Assembly (NCBI GenBank): GCA_963666465.1
Contig: OY762824.1
Coordinates: 2,480,001 to 2,544,000 of the forward strand
Reading direction: 5' to 3'
From: VXYL01 sp963666465
GTDB taxonomy: Bacteria > Pseudomonadota > Gammaproteobacteria > Pseudomonadales > Azotimanducaceae
DNA length: 64,000 nucleotides
Part shown: positions 46,378 to 56,192 of the stretch, one piece after another
Layout of the letters: every line of letters begins with the position of its first letter
Numbering within the stretch: position 1 is the stretch's first letter
The notes under the pieces: generated by a model
Told to the model about the DNA's origin: nothing
Database searches by the model: none
What the model saw: only the letters and a program-made list of their open reading frames with translations
Position numbers and translations under genes: made by a program

Positions 46378-47858
46378 CAACCCACAGCGCCTTCGAGGCT
46401 CACTTCGAGCAGCTTGCCGGCCTCCACCGCAAACTCCATCGGCAGTTCGCGGAACACGTCCCTGCAGAAGCCGCCCACGATCATCGCCACCGCCTTCTCG
46501 GCATCGATGCCGCGCTGGCGGCAGAGGAAGAGCTGGTCGTCGCTCACCTTGGAGGTGGTGGCCTCGTGCTCCACCACCGCCGAAGGCTGCCGCGATTCGA
46601 TGTAGGGGAAGGTGTGGGCGCCGCACTCGTCGCCGATCAGGAGCGAGTCGCATTGGGTGTAGTTGCGCGCCCGGACGGCGTTCGGCGTGGTGCGGACGAG
46701 GCCCCGATAGGTGTTCTGGCTGCGCCCTGCGCTGATGCCCTTGGAGATGATGGTGCTCTTGGTGTCCGGCGCCATGTGGATCATCTTGGTGCCGGTGTCC
46801 GCCTGCTGGCGATGGTTGGTGAGCGCCACGGAGTAGAACTCGCCCACCGAGCCTTCGCCGCGCAGCACCACGCTGGGGTATTTCCAGGTGATGGCGGAGC
46901 CGGTTTCCACCTGGGTCCAGCTGATCTTCGAGCGGGCACCCAGGCAAGCGCCGCGCTTGGTGACGAAGTTGTAGATGCCGCCGCGACCCTCTTCGTCGCC
47001 GGGATACCAGTTCTGCACTGTGGAATACTTGATGTCGGCATCGTCCAGGGCGACGAGTTCCACCACGGCGGCGTGGAGTTGGTTCTCGTCCCGCATCGGC
47101 GCCGTGCAGCCTTCGAGATAGCTGACCGAAGCCCTCTCGTCGGCGATGATGAGGGTGCGCTCGAACTGGCCGGTGTTCTCGGCATTGATGCGGAAGTAGG
47201 TCGATAGCTCCATCGGGCAGCGGGTGCCCTTGGGCACGTAGACGAAGGAACCGTCGCTGAACACCGCCGAGTTGAGGGCGGCGTAGAAGTTGTCCGAACG
47301 GGGCACGACGGTGCCGAGATAGCGCCGCACGAGGTCTGGATGCTCGCGCACCGCCTCCGCCATCGAGCAGAACACCACCCCGGCCTCGCGCAGTTGCTCC
47401 TTGAAGGTGGTGGCGATGGAGACGCTGTCGAACACGGCATCCACCGCCACGGGGGTGCGCCCGCCGGGGTTCTCCACCCCGGCCAGCATCGCCTGTTCGT
47501 GCAGGGGGATGCCGAGGCGGTCATAGGTTCTGAGCAGTTCCGGGTCCACCTCGTCGAGGCTCGCTGGCCTCTCGCCCTTGGGCGCCGCGAAATAGGAGAT
47601 GCTCTCGAAGTCGATCTCGGGGAAGTCCACGTGCGCCCAGCGTGGCGGCGTCATGGCACGCCAGCCTCTATAGGCCTCGAGGCGCCAGTCCGTCATCCAC
47701 GCTGGCTCCTCCTTCTTGGCGGAAATGGCGCACACGACATCCTCGTCGAGACCAGGCGGAAAGGTCTCGGTATCGATGTCGGTGACGAATCCCGCCGCGT
47801 ACTCGCTGGAAACCAGCGTGTCGATGGCATCGTCGCTGCGCTCGGATGTGTCGGACAT
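46377..47858 (-). CDS. sufB: Iron-sulfur scaffold subunit SufB
   Basis: 493 residues. SufB features are KKEEPAWMTDWRLEAYRGW near the N-terminus, PLHEQAMLAGVENPGGRTP, SFVYVPKGTRCPMELSTYF, SYLEGCTAPMRDENQLHA, WYPGDEEGRGGIYNFVTKRG, RNYTQCDSLLIGDECGAHT and ATTSKVSDDQLFLCRQRGI. It is the first gene of the sufBCDSA-T-E operon. No sufR/iscR regulator precedes it; 811 bases of repeats do. Confidence 0.96.
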
Positions 47859-48070
47859 GGATTGGCTCGGAGTTTGCCGGTTGCGGCCGCGGCCACGCTG
47901 GCCGCCCGCCATCGCCCAGGCGGAACCGGATTGTAGCAGGGCAGAGCCGGAACATGCCGATTCCCTCCAGCGGGGTTGGCTAGATGGAGGGCAAGGAGTC
48001 TTCCCTCCGGAGACGCCACGACCCAACGCCACCGTGAATCGAGGTCGAGTCAACCCCGACGTGCCGGCGG

Positions 48071-48230
48071 TAGTGTTCTCACTTTGGCTTGTGCAGTGTC
48101 TGGCACGGTCCTCCGGGGGGGAGGGCGTCCCGCCCTCCATCGCGCCGCAAGGCGCGCAGGGCACCTCGCGGCACGTGCAGGGAGGACGCGCCTGACGGCG
48201 CACATGGAGGGCGGGACGCCCTCCCCCCGA
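48071..48230 (+). repeat. Long GGAGGGCG-type repeat, copy upstream of suf
   Basis: Starts TAGTGTTCTCACTTTGGCTT, contains a perfect GGAGGGCG-tcc-CGCCCTCC hairpin, then GCGCCGCAAGGCGCGC, GGAGGACGCGCCTGACGGCG and a second hairpin GGAGGGCG-gga-CGCCCTCC in opposite arrangement. Close copies are at 58096-58265 and 61757-61920. Confidence 0.8.
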
Positions 48231-48308
48231 GGCCCACCCCCCTCCCATAGAGAGCGGTCCCGGCAGGCAAATCGACGCAGTCGCCGGTTGCGAACGGCCA
48301 TGCGCCAC

Positions 48309-48418
48309 GTCAGCGCCACAAGAACCGTTGCCTTTTCGGCAACGCTTCCTGCCCCAGCCCCAGCCGTCCTGTCGGCATTCGGCCAGCTTGCGCCGTCCGA
48401 AGTCCGACAGGCTGTCAG
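48309..48418 (+). repeat. 110-bp double-hairpin repeat, copy D
   Basis: Flanked by GTCAG on both sides rather than CTAG. It lacks the eight-base ACCCTGTC-type segment found in copy C; otherwise it is nearly identical to copies C and E. Confidence 0.8.
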
Positions 48419-48669
48419 GCAAATTCAAAGTGAGACACTGCCGTGCCGGCCGGACGGCGCGGTCCCCAAAGCGACTCGAAGCGAGGGCCTCCCCCGCGCT
48501 CCTCCGGCCAAGGGCGAAGAAACAAGCCTCGCCAGGCAACCAGCCGCCACCCCGCGACACGGGCCAGAGTTCGTCCGCGGCCACACTCTCGGAAGGGAGG
48601 GGCGTCTCGCCCTCCGTGGGCACCCCAGGCGCGTTCCTGGAGCCAGCTTGCCTGCCGATTCGGCCTCGT

Positions 48670-50244
48670 CTATCCGACGCGCCGGTCTCCCTGCCAGTAC
48701 GGTTCCCGGAGCCTGAATTTCTGCAGCTTGCCGGTTGCCGTGCGCGGCAGTTCGGGGCGGAACTCCACCGAGGTGGGGCACTTGAAGTGCGCCATGTTGT
48801 CGCGGCAGAAGGCGATGAGCTCGGCTTCCGTGGCGGCGACGCCGTCGCGTTGCACCACCAGCGCCTTCGGGGTTTCGCCCCAGCGCTCGTGCGGCACGCC
48901 GATGACGGCGCATTCGAGCACGGCGGGATGCTTGTAGAGCACGTCCTCGATGTCCGGCGAGCTGATGTTCTCGCCGCCGGAGATGATTACGTCCTTCTTG
49001 CGATCGACGATGTGGATGTTGTTGAACTCGTCCCAGACGGCGAGATCGCCGGTGTGGAAATAGCCGTCGGGGATCGCCCTGGCGGTCTCTCCCGGCTGCT
49101 CCCAATAGCCCTTGAAGACGACGTTGGAGCGGGCGCAGACCTCGCCGACGCTCTCGCCGTCCTGCGGCACCGGGTTGCCGTCATCGTCGAGCACCTTGAG
49201 GTCCACGCCGATGCCGGGCACGCCGGCGCGGGAACGGCGTTGGTAGTCCTGCGTCTCGGTGTGGTGGTCGGGGTGGGACACGGTGAGCAGCGGCGCGGTT
49301 TCGGTGAGGCCGTAGATCTGCAGGAACTCCCAGCCGAGCTCTGCTTCGAGGCGCTCGATGAAGGCGGCCGGCGGCGGGGCGCCGGCGACGGTGAAGCGGG
49401 GACGGGTGGTGATGTTGTGCCGATCCCTGTCCGGGTAGTCGAGGATGGTCCGCAACACGGTGGGTGCCATGCAGGCGAAGGTGACCTTCTCCTGCTCGAT
49501 GAGGCGGAATATCTCGGCGCCGTCCACGGCGCGCAGGACGACATGGGTGCCGCCCATGCCGGTGACGGCATAGACGCCGCCCCAGCCGTTGCAGTGGAAC
49601 ATCGGCAGCGTCCACAGCTCCACGTCGTCGTGGGCGACGCGCAGGTGGGCGATCAGGCTGTAGGCGTTCACGTAGCAGTTGCGGTGGGTCATCATCACGC
49701 CCTTGGGGCGGGCGGTGGTGCCGGACGTGTAGTTGATCGACACGAGGTCGTTCTCGTCGCGCTCCACCGGTGCCGGCGGGGTGTCCGGCTCTTTGGCGAT
49801 GAGGGTCTCCCAGTCCTGCCAGCCTTCCGGGGCGCCGCCGGCGTTCTGGGCGACGACGAAGTCGCGCACGCTGGTGAGGCCGGGGCGGATGCCGTCCACC
49901 ACGTCGGTGTATTCGTAGTCCACCAGCACCACCGTGACGCCCGCGTGATTGAGGATGTACTCGTGGTCGGCCGCCACCAGGCGGTAGTTCAGCGGCACGA
50001 GCACGGCCCCGATCTGGCTGGTGGCGTAGAAGCTCTCCAGGAAGAAATGCGAGTTGGGGCTGAGAATGCAGACCCGATCGCCCTGCGCCACGCCCAGCGA
50101 CTGCAGCGCGTGCGAAAGCCGATGCACCCGCGCCTGCAACTCGGCATAGGTAAAGCGCAATCCGCCGTCCACCACAGCGGTCTTGCTGGGATAGAGCAGC
50201 ACGGCCCGCCGCAAGAAATCATCGACCAGAAGAGGAACCTGCAT
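48670..50244 (-). CDS. AMP-dependent acyl-CoA synthetase/ligase
   Basis: 524 residues from the ATG at 50244 (MQVPLLVDDFL); an ATG at 50253 adds three residues. Adenylate-forming signatures: YTSGTTARPKGVMMTHRN, FHCNGWGGVYAVTGMGG, IYGLTETAPLLTVSHPD, GYFHTGDLAVWDEFNNI, IVDRKKDVIISGGENISS and LPRTATGKLQKFRL with the catalytic Lys. It is likely a medium- or long-chain fatty-acyl-CoA ligase. Divergent from the acyl-CoA dehydrogenase gene. Confidence 0.9.
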   Translation of the reverse strand: MQVPLLVDDFLRRAVLLYPSKTAVVDGGLRFTYAELQARVHRLSHALQSLGVAQGDRVCILSPNSHFFLESFYATSQIGAVLVPLNYRLVAADHEYILNHAGVTVVLVDYEYTDVVDGIRPGLTSVRDFVVAQNAGGAPEGWQDWETLIAKEPDTPPAPVERDENDLVSINYTSGTTARPKGVMMTHRNCYVNAYSLIAHLRVAHDDVELWTLPMFHCNGWGGVYAVTGMGGTHVVLRAVDGAEIFRLIEQEKVTFACMAPTVLRTILDYPDRDRHNITTRPRFTVAGAPPPAAFIERLEAELGWEFLQIYGLTETAPLLTVSHPDHHTETQDYQRRSRAGVPGIGVDLKVLDDDGNPVPQDGESVGEVCARSNVVFKGYWEQPGETARAIPDGYFHTGDLAVWDEFNNIHIVDRKKDVIISGGENISSPDIEDVLYKHPAVLECAVIGVPHERWGETPKALVVQRDGVAATEAELIAFCRDNMAHFKCPTSVEFRPELPRTATGKLQKFRLREPYWQGDRRVG

Positions 50245-50545
50245 TCGTTGCATCTCCGCATGAGTGACGCCAGCCGCCGCGCCGCGCGACGGATGCAGAA
50301 TCGTACCCCACCCGCCACCCCTCCTACCCCTCCCTGCCCGGACAGGCCAGCTTTCCGTCCTGCGCTGCTGCGGGCCGCGTCCTGCACCGAAACCCCATCG
50401 AGCCCGACCGCAAAGCGGCACTCCAGCACCGTCCTCGGCCGAATCTGCATGTGGAGATTTCCTGCACGGACATGGCGGCTCGCCGGCCTCGCTCGCATCG
50501 GGCCTGGTGTTTGGCCTTGCAGTTCGCTGCCGCTTGCACGATGCT
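50245..50545. other. Divergent intergenic region without a gene
   Basis: About 300 bases between the acyl-CoA ligase and the hairpin repeat, with no supported ORF. A GGACAGGCCAGCTTTCCGTCC palindrome-like stretch near 50339 recalls GGACAGGCC segments at 23572, 23713 and 27938. Confidence 0.4.
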
Positions 50546-50661
50546 CTAGCAGCCTGTCAGACTTCGGACGGCGCAAGCTGGCCGAATGCCGACAGGGTGA
50601 CAGGACGGCTTGGGCTGGGGCAGGAAGCGTTGCCGAAAGGCAACGGTTCTTGTGGCGCTGG
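50546..50661 (-). repeat. 110-bp double-hairpin repeat, copy E
   Basis: Starts at CTAG (50546-50549) and reads in the opposite sense to copies B-D. It ends 20 bases before the start of the acyl-CoA dehydrogenase gene, so its hairpins sit in that gene's leader. Confidence 0.85.
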
Positions 50662-50681
50662 CCGGCGATTTCCAGGGAGAG

Positions 50682-51872
50682 ATGCCTTTGTCCACCATCC
50701 AGGAATTCCGCGCCGAGACCCGTGCGTGGCTCGAGCAGAACTGTCCACCCGGCGCCCGCGGTGCCGGTCCGATCCACAGCGGCAGCACCAAGCTTCCGCT
50801 CACCGACCCCGACACCATCCTGTGGAAGGAGCGGATGGTGGAGAAGGGCTGGACTGCGCCCACTTGGCCCGTCGAATATGGCGGCGGCGGCCTTTCGCAT
50901 GAGGAGTACATGGTGCTCGTCACCGAGATGCGCGCCATTCGCGCCCGCTCTCCGCTCGGTGGCATGGGTCTGTCGCTGATCGGCCCGACGCTGATCGAGC
51001 TGGGCACCGAGGATCAGAAGGCACGGCACATTCCCCGCATCGTGCGCGGCGAGGTGGCCTGGTGTCAGGGCTACAGCGAACCGAGTTCCGGTTCGGACCT
51101 CGCCAGCCTGCGCACCCGCGCCGAGGATGCCGGCGACCATTTCGTCATCAACGGCCAGAAGATCTGGACCTCCGGCGCGCAGTACGCCGACTGGATGTTC
51201 GCCCTGGTCAGAACCGACCCCGACGTGCCCAAGCACGTCGGCATCAGCTTCGTGCTGCTGACCATGCATCAGCCCGGCGTCACCGTGAAGCCCATCCGCC
51301 TCATCAGCGGCGAATCCCCCTTCTGCGAGACCTTCTTCGACAACGCCATCGCCCAGAAGGCAGACCTCGTGGGCGAGTTGAACCAGGGCTGGACCGTCGG
51401 CAAGCGTCTGCTGCAATTCGAGCGCGGCAGCATGGCCACCCTCGTCGGCGGCGCGGCCGCGGCAGACACCGGCCCCACCTTGGCTGGCGAAGCGAAGGAG
51501 TACGCCGGCGAAGACGACGGCCGCATCGCCGACCCATCCCTGCGCCAGCGCATCGCCACCCACGAGATCAACGACCGCGCCTTCCGCCTCACCCAGCGTC
51601 GCGCGGCGCAGGAAGCCGCCGACGGCAAGACTCCGGGCCCCGCCACCTCCATCTTCAAGATGTACGGCACCGAACTCGAACAGGACCGCGCCCAGCTTCT
51701 GGTGGAGATGCGCGGCAGTCTCGGCGTCGGCTGGTCTGGCGACGGCTTCTCGCCCCGAGAGATCGGCGAGACGCGCGGCTTCCTGGCCGGTCGCGCCGCC
51801 TCCATCTACAGCGGCAGCAACGAAATCCAGCGCAACATCATTGCCAAGCGCGTGCTTGGCCTGCCGGACTGA
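50682..51872 (+). CDS. Acyl-CoA dehydrogenase
   Basis: 396 residues from ATG 50682 with GGGAGAG in front. FAD flavoprotein of the acyl-CoA dehydrogenase family: WPVEYGGGGLSHEEYMVLVT, WCQGYSEPSSGSDLASL, VINGQKIWTSGAQYADWM, QFERGSMATLVGG and the C-terminal SIYSGSNEIQRNIIAKRVL. Substrate chain length is not readable. It is followed after seven bases by a short-chain dehydrogenase. Confidence 0.92.
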   Translation: MPLSTIQEFRAETRAWLEQNCPPGARGAGPIHSGSTKLPLTDPDTILWKERMVEKGWTAPTWPVEYGGGGLSHEEYMVLVTEMRAIRARSPLGGMGLSLIGPTLIELGTEDQKARHIPRIVRGEVAWCQGYSEPSSGSDLASLRTRAEDAGDHFVINGQKIWTSGAQYADWMFALVRTDPDVPKHVGISFVLLTMHQPGVTVKPIRLISGESPFCETFFDNAIAQKADLVGELNQGWTVGKRLLQFERGSMATLVGGAAAADTGPTLAGEAKEYAGEDDGRIADPSLRQRIATHEINDRAFRLTQRRAAQEAADGKTPGPATSIFKMYGTELEQDRAQLLVEMRGSLGVGWSGDGFSPREIGETRGFLAGRAASIYSGSNEIQRNIIAKRVLGLPD

Positions 51873-51879
51873 GGACGCC

Positions 51880-52716
51880 ATGGAGAACGTGCAGAACAAG
51901 GTCGCTGTCGTCACCGGCGCAGCGTCCGGCATTGGCCTCGGCATGGTTCGCGCGCTCGCGGGCGCCGGCGCGCACGTGGCCATGCTCGACGTGGAGGAAG
52001 GCGCTCTCGCATCCGCCCATGCCGAGTTCGACACGGCCAACGTGGACGTCCAGCGCTTCGTCTGCGACGTGAGTCACCGCCAGCAGGTGCGCGACGTTGC
52101 CGAGTCGGTGCGAAGCCACTACGGGCGCGTGGACATCGTCTGCAACAACGCTGGGGTGGCGGCCGGCGGTCCCATCGACGAGACCTCCGAAGACGACTGG
52201 GACTGGGTGCTTGGCGTCAACCTATATGGCGTCGTCAACGGCATGCGCACCTACACGCCGATCATCAAGGCCGGCGGCGAAGGCGGACACATCGTCAACA
52301 CGGCGTCCATCCTGGGCCACTTCACCGGGCCCCGGCAGTCCATCTATGCCGCCTCGAAATACGCCGTCGTCGCCATCTCCGAATCGTCGCGGGAAGATCT
52401 CGCCCCCTTCGGCATCGGCGTTTCGGCGCTGTGTCCCGGCATGGTCGACACCCGCATCCTGCGCTCGGAACGCAACCGCCCGGCGGCGCTGTCGCACACG
52501 TCGTCGAGCATGTTCGACGGCCGCGAGGAGATCGAGCGGCGCTTCGCCACCGAAGGGTTGGACCCAAACGTGGTCGGCGAGCAGGTGGTGGAGGGAATCC
52601 GGCGCAACAAGCCCTTCATCTTCACCCACTCCGCCCTGGCCGACGGCATCCGCGCGCGGATGAAGACGGTGCTCGACTCCTTCGACGGCGCCGAGGTGGA
52701 TTCGACAGCGCTATAG
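51880..52716 (+). CDS. Short-chain dehydrogenase/reductase
   Basis: 278 residues. Classical SDR: NAD(P) loop TGAASGIGLGMVRAL (12-26), CNNAGVAAGGPI, catalytic SASIL-like Ser in NTASILGHFTGP, and YAASKYAVVAISE (Tyr-x3-Lys). With the dehydrogenase seven bases upstream it may be the beta-hydroxyacyl step of a fatty-acid or lipid pathway. 52717-52859 has a palindromic repeat fragment only. Confidence 0.9.
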   Translation: MENVQNKVAVVTGAASGIGLGMVRALAGAGAHVAMLDVEEGALASAHAEFDTANVDVQRFVCDVSHRQQVRDVAESVRSHYGRVDIVCNNAGVAAGGPIDETSEDDWDWVLGVNLYGVVNGMRTYTPIIKAGGEGGHIVNTASILGHFTGPRQSIYAASKYAVVAISESSREDLAPFGIGVSALCPGMVDTRILRSERNRPAALSHTSSSMFDGREEIERRFATEGLDPNVVGEQVVEGIRRNKPFIFTHSALADGIRARMKTVLDSFDGAEVDSTAL

Positions 52717-52859
52717 GCCGCGCAAGGACTTCTGATCGAGGCGATTCGCCGTTCGTTCGCGCCGTAGGGAGCGTGTCTCGCCCTCCCTCCGAGACGCCCC
52801 GGCCCCCCCCCCCCGGTCGCCCGAAGGCCGCGCCGGCGCGAGGGAGGGCTTGGGGGGCG

Positions 52860-53189
52860 TCAGCCGGAGACGGCGTCGTCGCGGGTGTCGTGGATCTTGA
52901 TGATCTGATCGAAACCGCTGATCTCGAACACTTCCCGGATGGGGACCGAGAGCGAGCAGAGGCTGAACTTGGCCTTGCGCTGGTCAAGAGATTTGGCGAT
53001 CAGGAGCACGGCACGCAGCCCGGCACTGCTGATGTAGATGAGGTCGGCGAGGTCGATGACGACGCGCTCATCCGAGTCTTGGATCGCACCGATGAGGGAG
53101 TCCTGAAAGTCGGTGGCGTTGCGGCCGTCGATGCGCCCTTCCGGCATTGCGACCAGGGTTGTTCCGTTTCGCTCGGTGGAGATGTCCAT
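52860..53189 (-). CDS. STAS-domain anti-sigma factor antagonist-like protein
   Basis: 109 residues from ATG 53189. STAS features: MPEGRIDGRNATDFQD, VVIDLADLIYISSAGLRAVL with the phosphorylatable Ser54/Ser55, and EVFEISGFDQIIKI. Such proteins act in partner-switching with anti-sigma or phosphatase proteins. No partner kinase or phosphatase is next to it. Confidence 0.85.
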   Translation of the reverse strand: MDISTERNGTTLVAMPEGRIDGRNATDFQDSLIGAIQDSDERVVIDLADLIYISSAGLRAVLLIAKSLDQRKAKFSLCSLSVPIREVFEISGFDQIIKIHDTRDDAVSG

Positions 53190-53556
53190 TCGGGGATCCT
53201 TGCCAGGCAAAATGCAAACGCGACCCACACCCTTGCCAGACATCCTGACGGCGTGTGCCGCAACATGTACCCAATCCCTCGCGGGGAGGGCTGGCGCATT
53301 ATAGCGGTTTGCCTGGCCAATGAAACGGCAACGGGCGGGCGCGGCGGGGCGCGGAGCAGGGAATGCGAAGTTGGACTTCCCGATTCGCCATCAAGTGCTT
53401 CGGACCAGGGAGGGCGAGACGCCTCCGTCCGAGAGCCGCGAACAAGCCCTTCGCCCATTGGAAAAGCGTCGGCCATCCCCCATCGCCCCCCTTCGGAGGG
53501 GGTAGGCGGCGCCGTCGCGACCAAATCAGTCGCTCCACACCGCCTGCCCCCCTCCG
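53190..53556. other. Intergenic region without a gene
   Basis: No supported ORF. GGGCGAGACGCC-type repeat fragment near 53406-53430 and a GGGGAGGGCTGG segment near 53283. Nothing else seen. Confidence 0.45.
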
Positions 53557-54195
53557 TCACCCCGTCTCCACCTTGTCGCGATACTCGCAAAGGTCCTCGA
53601 TCACGCAGGAGCCGCAGCGTGGCCGGCGAGCGACGCAGACGTAGCGACCGTGCAGGATCAGCCAGTGGTGGGCGTCCACGCGGTATTCCGGCGGCACGAA
53701 GCGCATGAGCTTGTCCTCCACCTGCCGCACGGTCTTGCCGGGGGCGATTCGGGTGCGGTTCGCAACCCGAAAGATGTGCGTGTCCACGGCGATGGTGGGC
53801 TCGCCAAAAGCCGTGTTGAGCACCACGTTGGCGGTCTTGCGCCCCACCCCCGGCAACGCTTCGAGCGCCTCGCGGGAACGCGGCACCTCGCCGTCGTGCT
53901 CTGCGAGCAGGATTTCGCTCATGCGCACGACGTTCTCGGCCTTGGTGTTGAACAGGCCAATGGAGCGGATGTAGCCCTTGAGCCCCTCGACGCCCAGCGC
54001 GACCATGGCCTCGGGCGTGTTGGCCACCGCGAACAGCGGGCCGGTGGCGCGGTTGACCCCCACGTCCGTCGCCTGCGCCGACAGGATCACGCTCACCAAG
54101 AGCTCGAACGGCGTGCCGAAGTTGAGCTCGGTGGTGGGTTTCGGATTCTCGGCCCGCAGCCGCTCGAAGATCTCGCCCCGCCTTTGCCGATTCAT
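53557..54195 (-). CDS. nth: Endonuclease III
   Basis: Removes oxidised pyrimidines and nicks the site. 212 residues. The HhH loop LPGVGRKTANV has catalytic Lys120, VDTHIFRV has Asp138, and the FeS ligands are C187, C194, C197 and C203, at the same numbering as E. coli Nth. The ATG overlaps the rsxE stop (ATGA); rsx-nth linkage is also found in E. coli. Confidence 0.96.
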   Translation of the reverse strand: MNRQRRGEIFERLRAENPKPTTELNFGTPFELLVSVILSAQATDVGVNRATGPLFAVANTPEAMVALGVEGLKGYIRSIGLFNTKAENVVRMSEILLAEHDGEVPRSREALEALPGVGRKTANVVLNTAFGEPTIAVDTHIFRVANRTRIAPGKTVRQVEDKLMRFVPPEYRVDAHHWLILHGRYVCVARRPRCGSCVIEDLCEYRDKVETG

Positions 54196-54827
54196 CGCCG
54201 ATCATTCCCTCCCCTGCTCCGTGCCTCGGCGGCGCCGCCGGGCCGCGCCCGCAGCCGCGTCAGCGCCAGCAACACCCCCGCCACCATGAAGGCGCCTGGC
54301 GCCATCGCCGCCAGCGGAAAGCCGAGAGCGAGGAACTCGCGCACCGCCCCCACCACCAGCAACGCTGCCGAGAAACCCGCCGCCGCGCCGGATGAAGACA
54401 CCAGCGCCTTGCGAATGCTACCCCCAGCCGACGACGGCGCCGCGCCGCTATCGGTCGAGGCGCGCTCGATATGCGCCAGGATCATGCAGTTGGTGACGAT
54501 GATCTGCACGAACAGGGCGATGCGCTGATAGAGCTCGAACGCATACGCCTGCATCAGCAGCATCGCCACGGTGGTGAACGTGGCGATGAGCAGCACATAG
54601 CAGGGCAGACGCACTTCCGGCGGGATGACGCGGCGCAGCACCGCCGCCAGCAGCGAGGAACTGATCAGCACGCCAGCGCTCGCCACGGCAAGACCTGCCG
54701 CGTTGGCGACGCTGTTCGACACCGCCAGCAACGGACACAGCCCCAGAAGCTGCACCGCAGCCGGATTGCGCTCGATCGCCGCTTCCGCGAAGGAGCGCAG
54801 CGGCGTCGGGCGAGCGGCCTGTGTCAT
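54192..54827 (-). CDS. rsxE: Rnf/Rsx electron transport complex subunit E
   Basis: 211 residues, mostly membrane helices, starting at ATG 54827 that overlaps the rsxG stop. Signature NPAAVQLLGLCPLLAVSNSV and IIVTNCMILAHIERAS, the duplicate-helix motif shared with RsxA (GLCP; TNC). It is a core membrane subunit. Confidence 0.93.
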   Translation of the reverse strand: MTQAARPTPLRSFAEAAIERNPAAVQLLGLCPLLAVSNSVANAAGLAVASAGVLISSSLLAAVLRRVIPPEVRLPCYVLLIATFTTVAMLLMQAYAFELYQRIALFVQIIVTNCMILAHIERASTDSGAAPSSAGGSIRKALVSSSGAAAGFSAALLVVGAVREFLALGFPLAAMAPGAFMVAGVLLALTRLRARPGGAAEARSRGGNDRR

Positions 54828-55336
54828 TGCTTCGTCTCGCTCGGCATGGGCGGACATGCGCCGCTCGACTCCGCGTGCCGCCGCGTCGTGCCGATCACGC
54901 CATCCGCCACGGCGCGGGACGTGATGGTGGCCCCCGTCACCGCATGTACCTCATCGGCCCCCGCCCGGAAGCCGGCCAGCCAGTCCGAATCCGGCATGAG
55001 GATGTCGGCAAAGCCCGGCGTTTCCGCGTGGCGCAGAACGCGCACGCCAGCGATCTCGCCATCGGTGTCGAACGCGACAATGTAGTCCACCTCCCCCCCG
55101 TAGCCTCGAGTCCTGTCGCGCCGCAACACCAGCCCCTCCCCGCACAGCGCCAGCGAGTCATTCGGCACCGGCGCCGCGACGCCAGCGAGCTCCCGAACCA
55201 CCTGCCGCTGCGAGGCCGCAACGTTGGCGCGCACCCGCTCGTCGGTGAGCCGCTGCATGCCGGCAAGGATCGCACCTGCCGCAGCCATGAGGGCGCCCGT
55301 CACCAACACGCCCTTGAGCGGGCGGTCACGTGCCAT
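54824..55336 (-). CDS. rsxG: Rnf/Rsx electron transport complex subunit G
   Basis: 170 residues, one N-terminal membrane helix (LVTGALMAAAGAILAGM), periplasmic FMN-binding domain. The covalent FMN site is seen as TGATITSRAV (Thr in the S/T-G-A-T motif). ATG 55336 overlaps the end of rsxD by eleven bases. Confidence 0.92.
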   Translation of the reverse strand: MARDRPLKGVLVTGALMAAAGAILAGMQRLTDERVRANVAASQRQVVRELAGVAAPVPNDSLALCGEGLVLRRDRTRGYGGEVDYIVAFDTDGEIAGVRVLRHAETPGFADILMPDSDWLAGFRAGADEVHAVTGATITSRAVADGVIGTTRRHAESSGACPPMPSETKQ

Positions 55337-56192
55337 CGCTGTCCGCCCAGTGCAGCGAGTCCAGCGCTGGCGCTGCCAGATTGCCAAGCAGAACGGCGAA
55401 CGCCAGGCCATCGGGATAGGCGCCCGTGGCGCGGATGAGGAACGTCACCGCGCCGATGCCGAGCCCGAACAGCCACTGGTGTGCCGCAGCCCGCGGCGCA
55501 GTGACGGGATCCGTGGCGATGAAGAAGGCGCCCAGCATGGTGGCGCCGCTGAACCAATGGAAGAGCGGCGAACCCAGGCTCTCCGAACTGCCGCCGTCGT
55601 GCAGCGCCAGCGCCGGCAGCCCCATCCCCAACAGCACGGCCGCCGGAACGCGCCAGTGAATGACGCGCGTTGCCACGAGATACAGCCCGCCAACGAGCGC
55701 CGCCGCGTTCACCCACTCGAACCCCCTGCCGCCAACGACGCCGAATGTCGTGGTGCGGAACGCCTCCTCCACGGTGCTCGAACCGCGGAAGCGCAACGCG
55801 TCGAGGGCCGTGGCGCCTGTGGCGCCATCGAACCAGGTGAGCGCGTGAGGCCAGGCCACCAGCACCGCCGCATAGCCAGCCATCGCCGGATTGAAGACGT
55901 TGCGGCCGAGACCCCCATACGCCTCCCGCGCCAGGCCCAGTCCCACAACCACCGCCACTGGCGCAATCCACAGCGGTGCCGAAGGCGGGATCGCGAGCGC
56001 AATGAGCAGGCACGTCACCGGCGCCGCCCCGTCCGCAAACACACTGAGCGGCAGCCGCCGCACCGCGCGCGCGCATCCTTCCACCACGGCGCCCATCGCC
56101 AACGCCAGCGCACACTGCGCGAGGACGAGGGGGCCGAAGGCGACCGTAGCGGCGACGATGCACGGCACCAACGCCCCCACGACACGGAACAT
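55326..56192 (-). CDS. rsxD: Rnf/Rsx electron transport complex subunit D
   Basis: 288 residues, multi-spanning. YGGLGRNVFNPAMAGYAAV and a DGATGATALDAL stretch (second covalent FMN site, T-G-A-T) are present, with HWFSGATMLGAFFIATDPVT. The start ATG (56192) lies 302 bases from the end of the rsxC fragment because repeats are inserted between. Confidence 0.92.
   Translation of the reverse strand: MFRVVGALVPCIVAATVAFGPLVLAQCALALAMGAVVEGCARAVRRLPLSVFADGAAPVTCLLIALAIPPSAPLWIAPVAVVVGLGLAREAYGGLGRNVFNPAMAGYAAVLVAWPHALTWFDGATGATALDALRFRGSSTVEEAFRTTTFGVVGGRGFEWVNAAALVGGLYLVATRVIHWRVPAAVLLGMGLPALALHDGGSSESLGSPLFHWFSGATMLGAFFIATDPVTAPRAAAHQWLFGLGIGAVTFLIRATGAYPDGLAFAVLLGNLAAPALDSLHWADSDGT

Larger units (their letters stand above)
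47859..48669. other. Gene-free region upstream of sufB, filled with repeats
   Basis: No supported gene. It holds a small GGAGGGC palindrome at 47982-48018, the long repeat at 48071-48230, hairpin copy D at 48309-48418, an inverted fragment of the long repeat (GTGAGACACTGCCG, ~48428) and another palindrome at 48593-48615. The suf promoter should lie near 47860-47980, but I cannot place it. Confidence 0.6.
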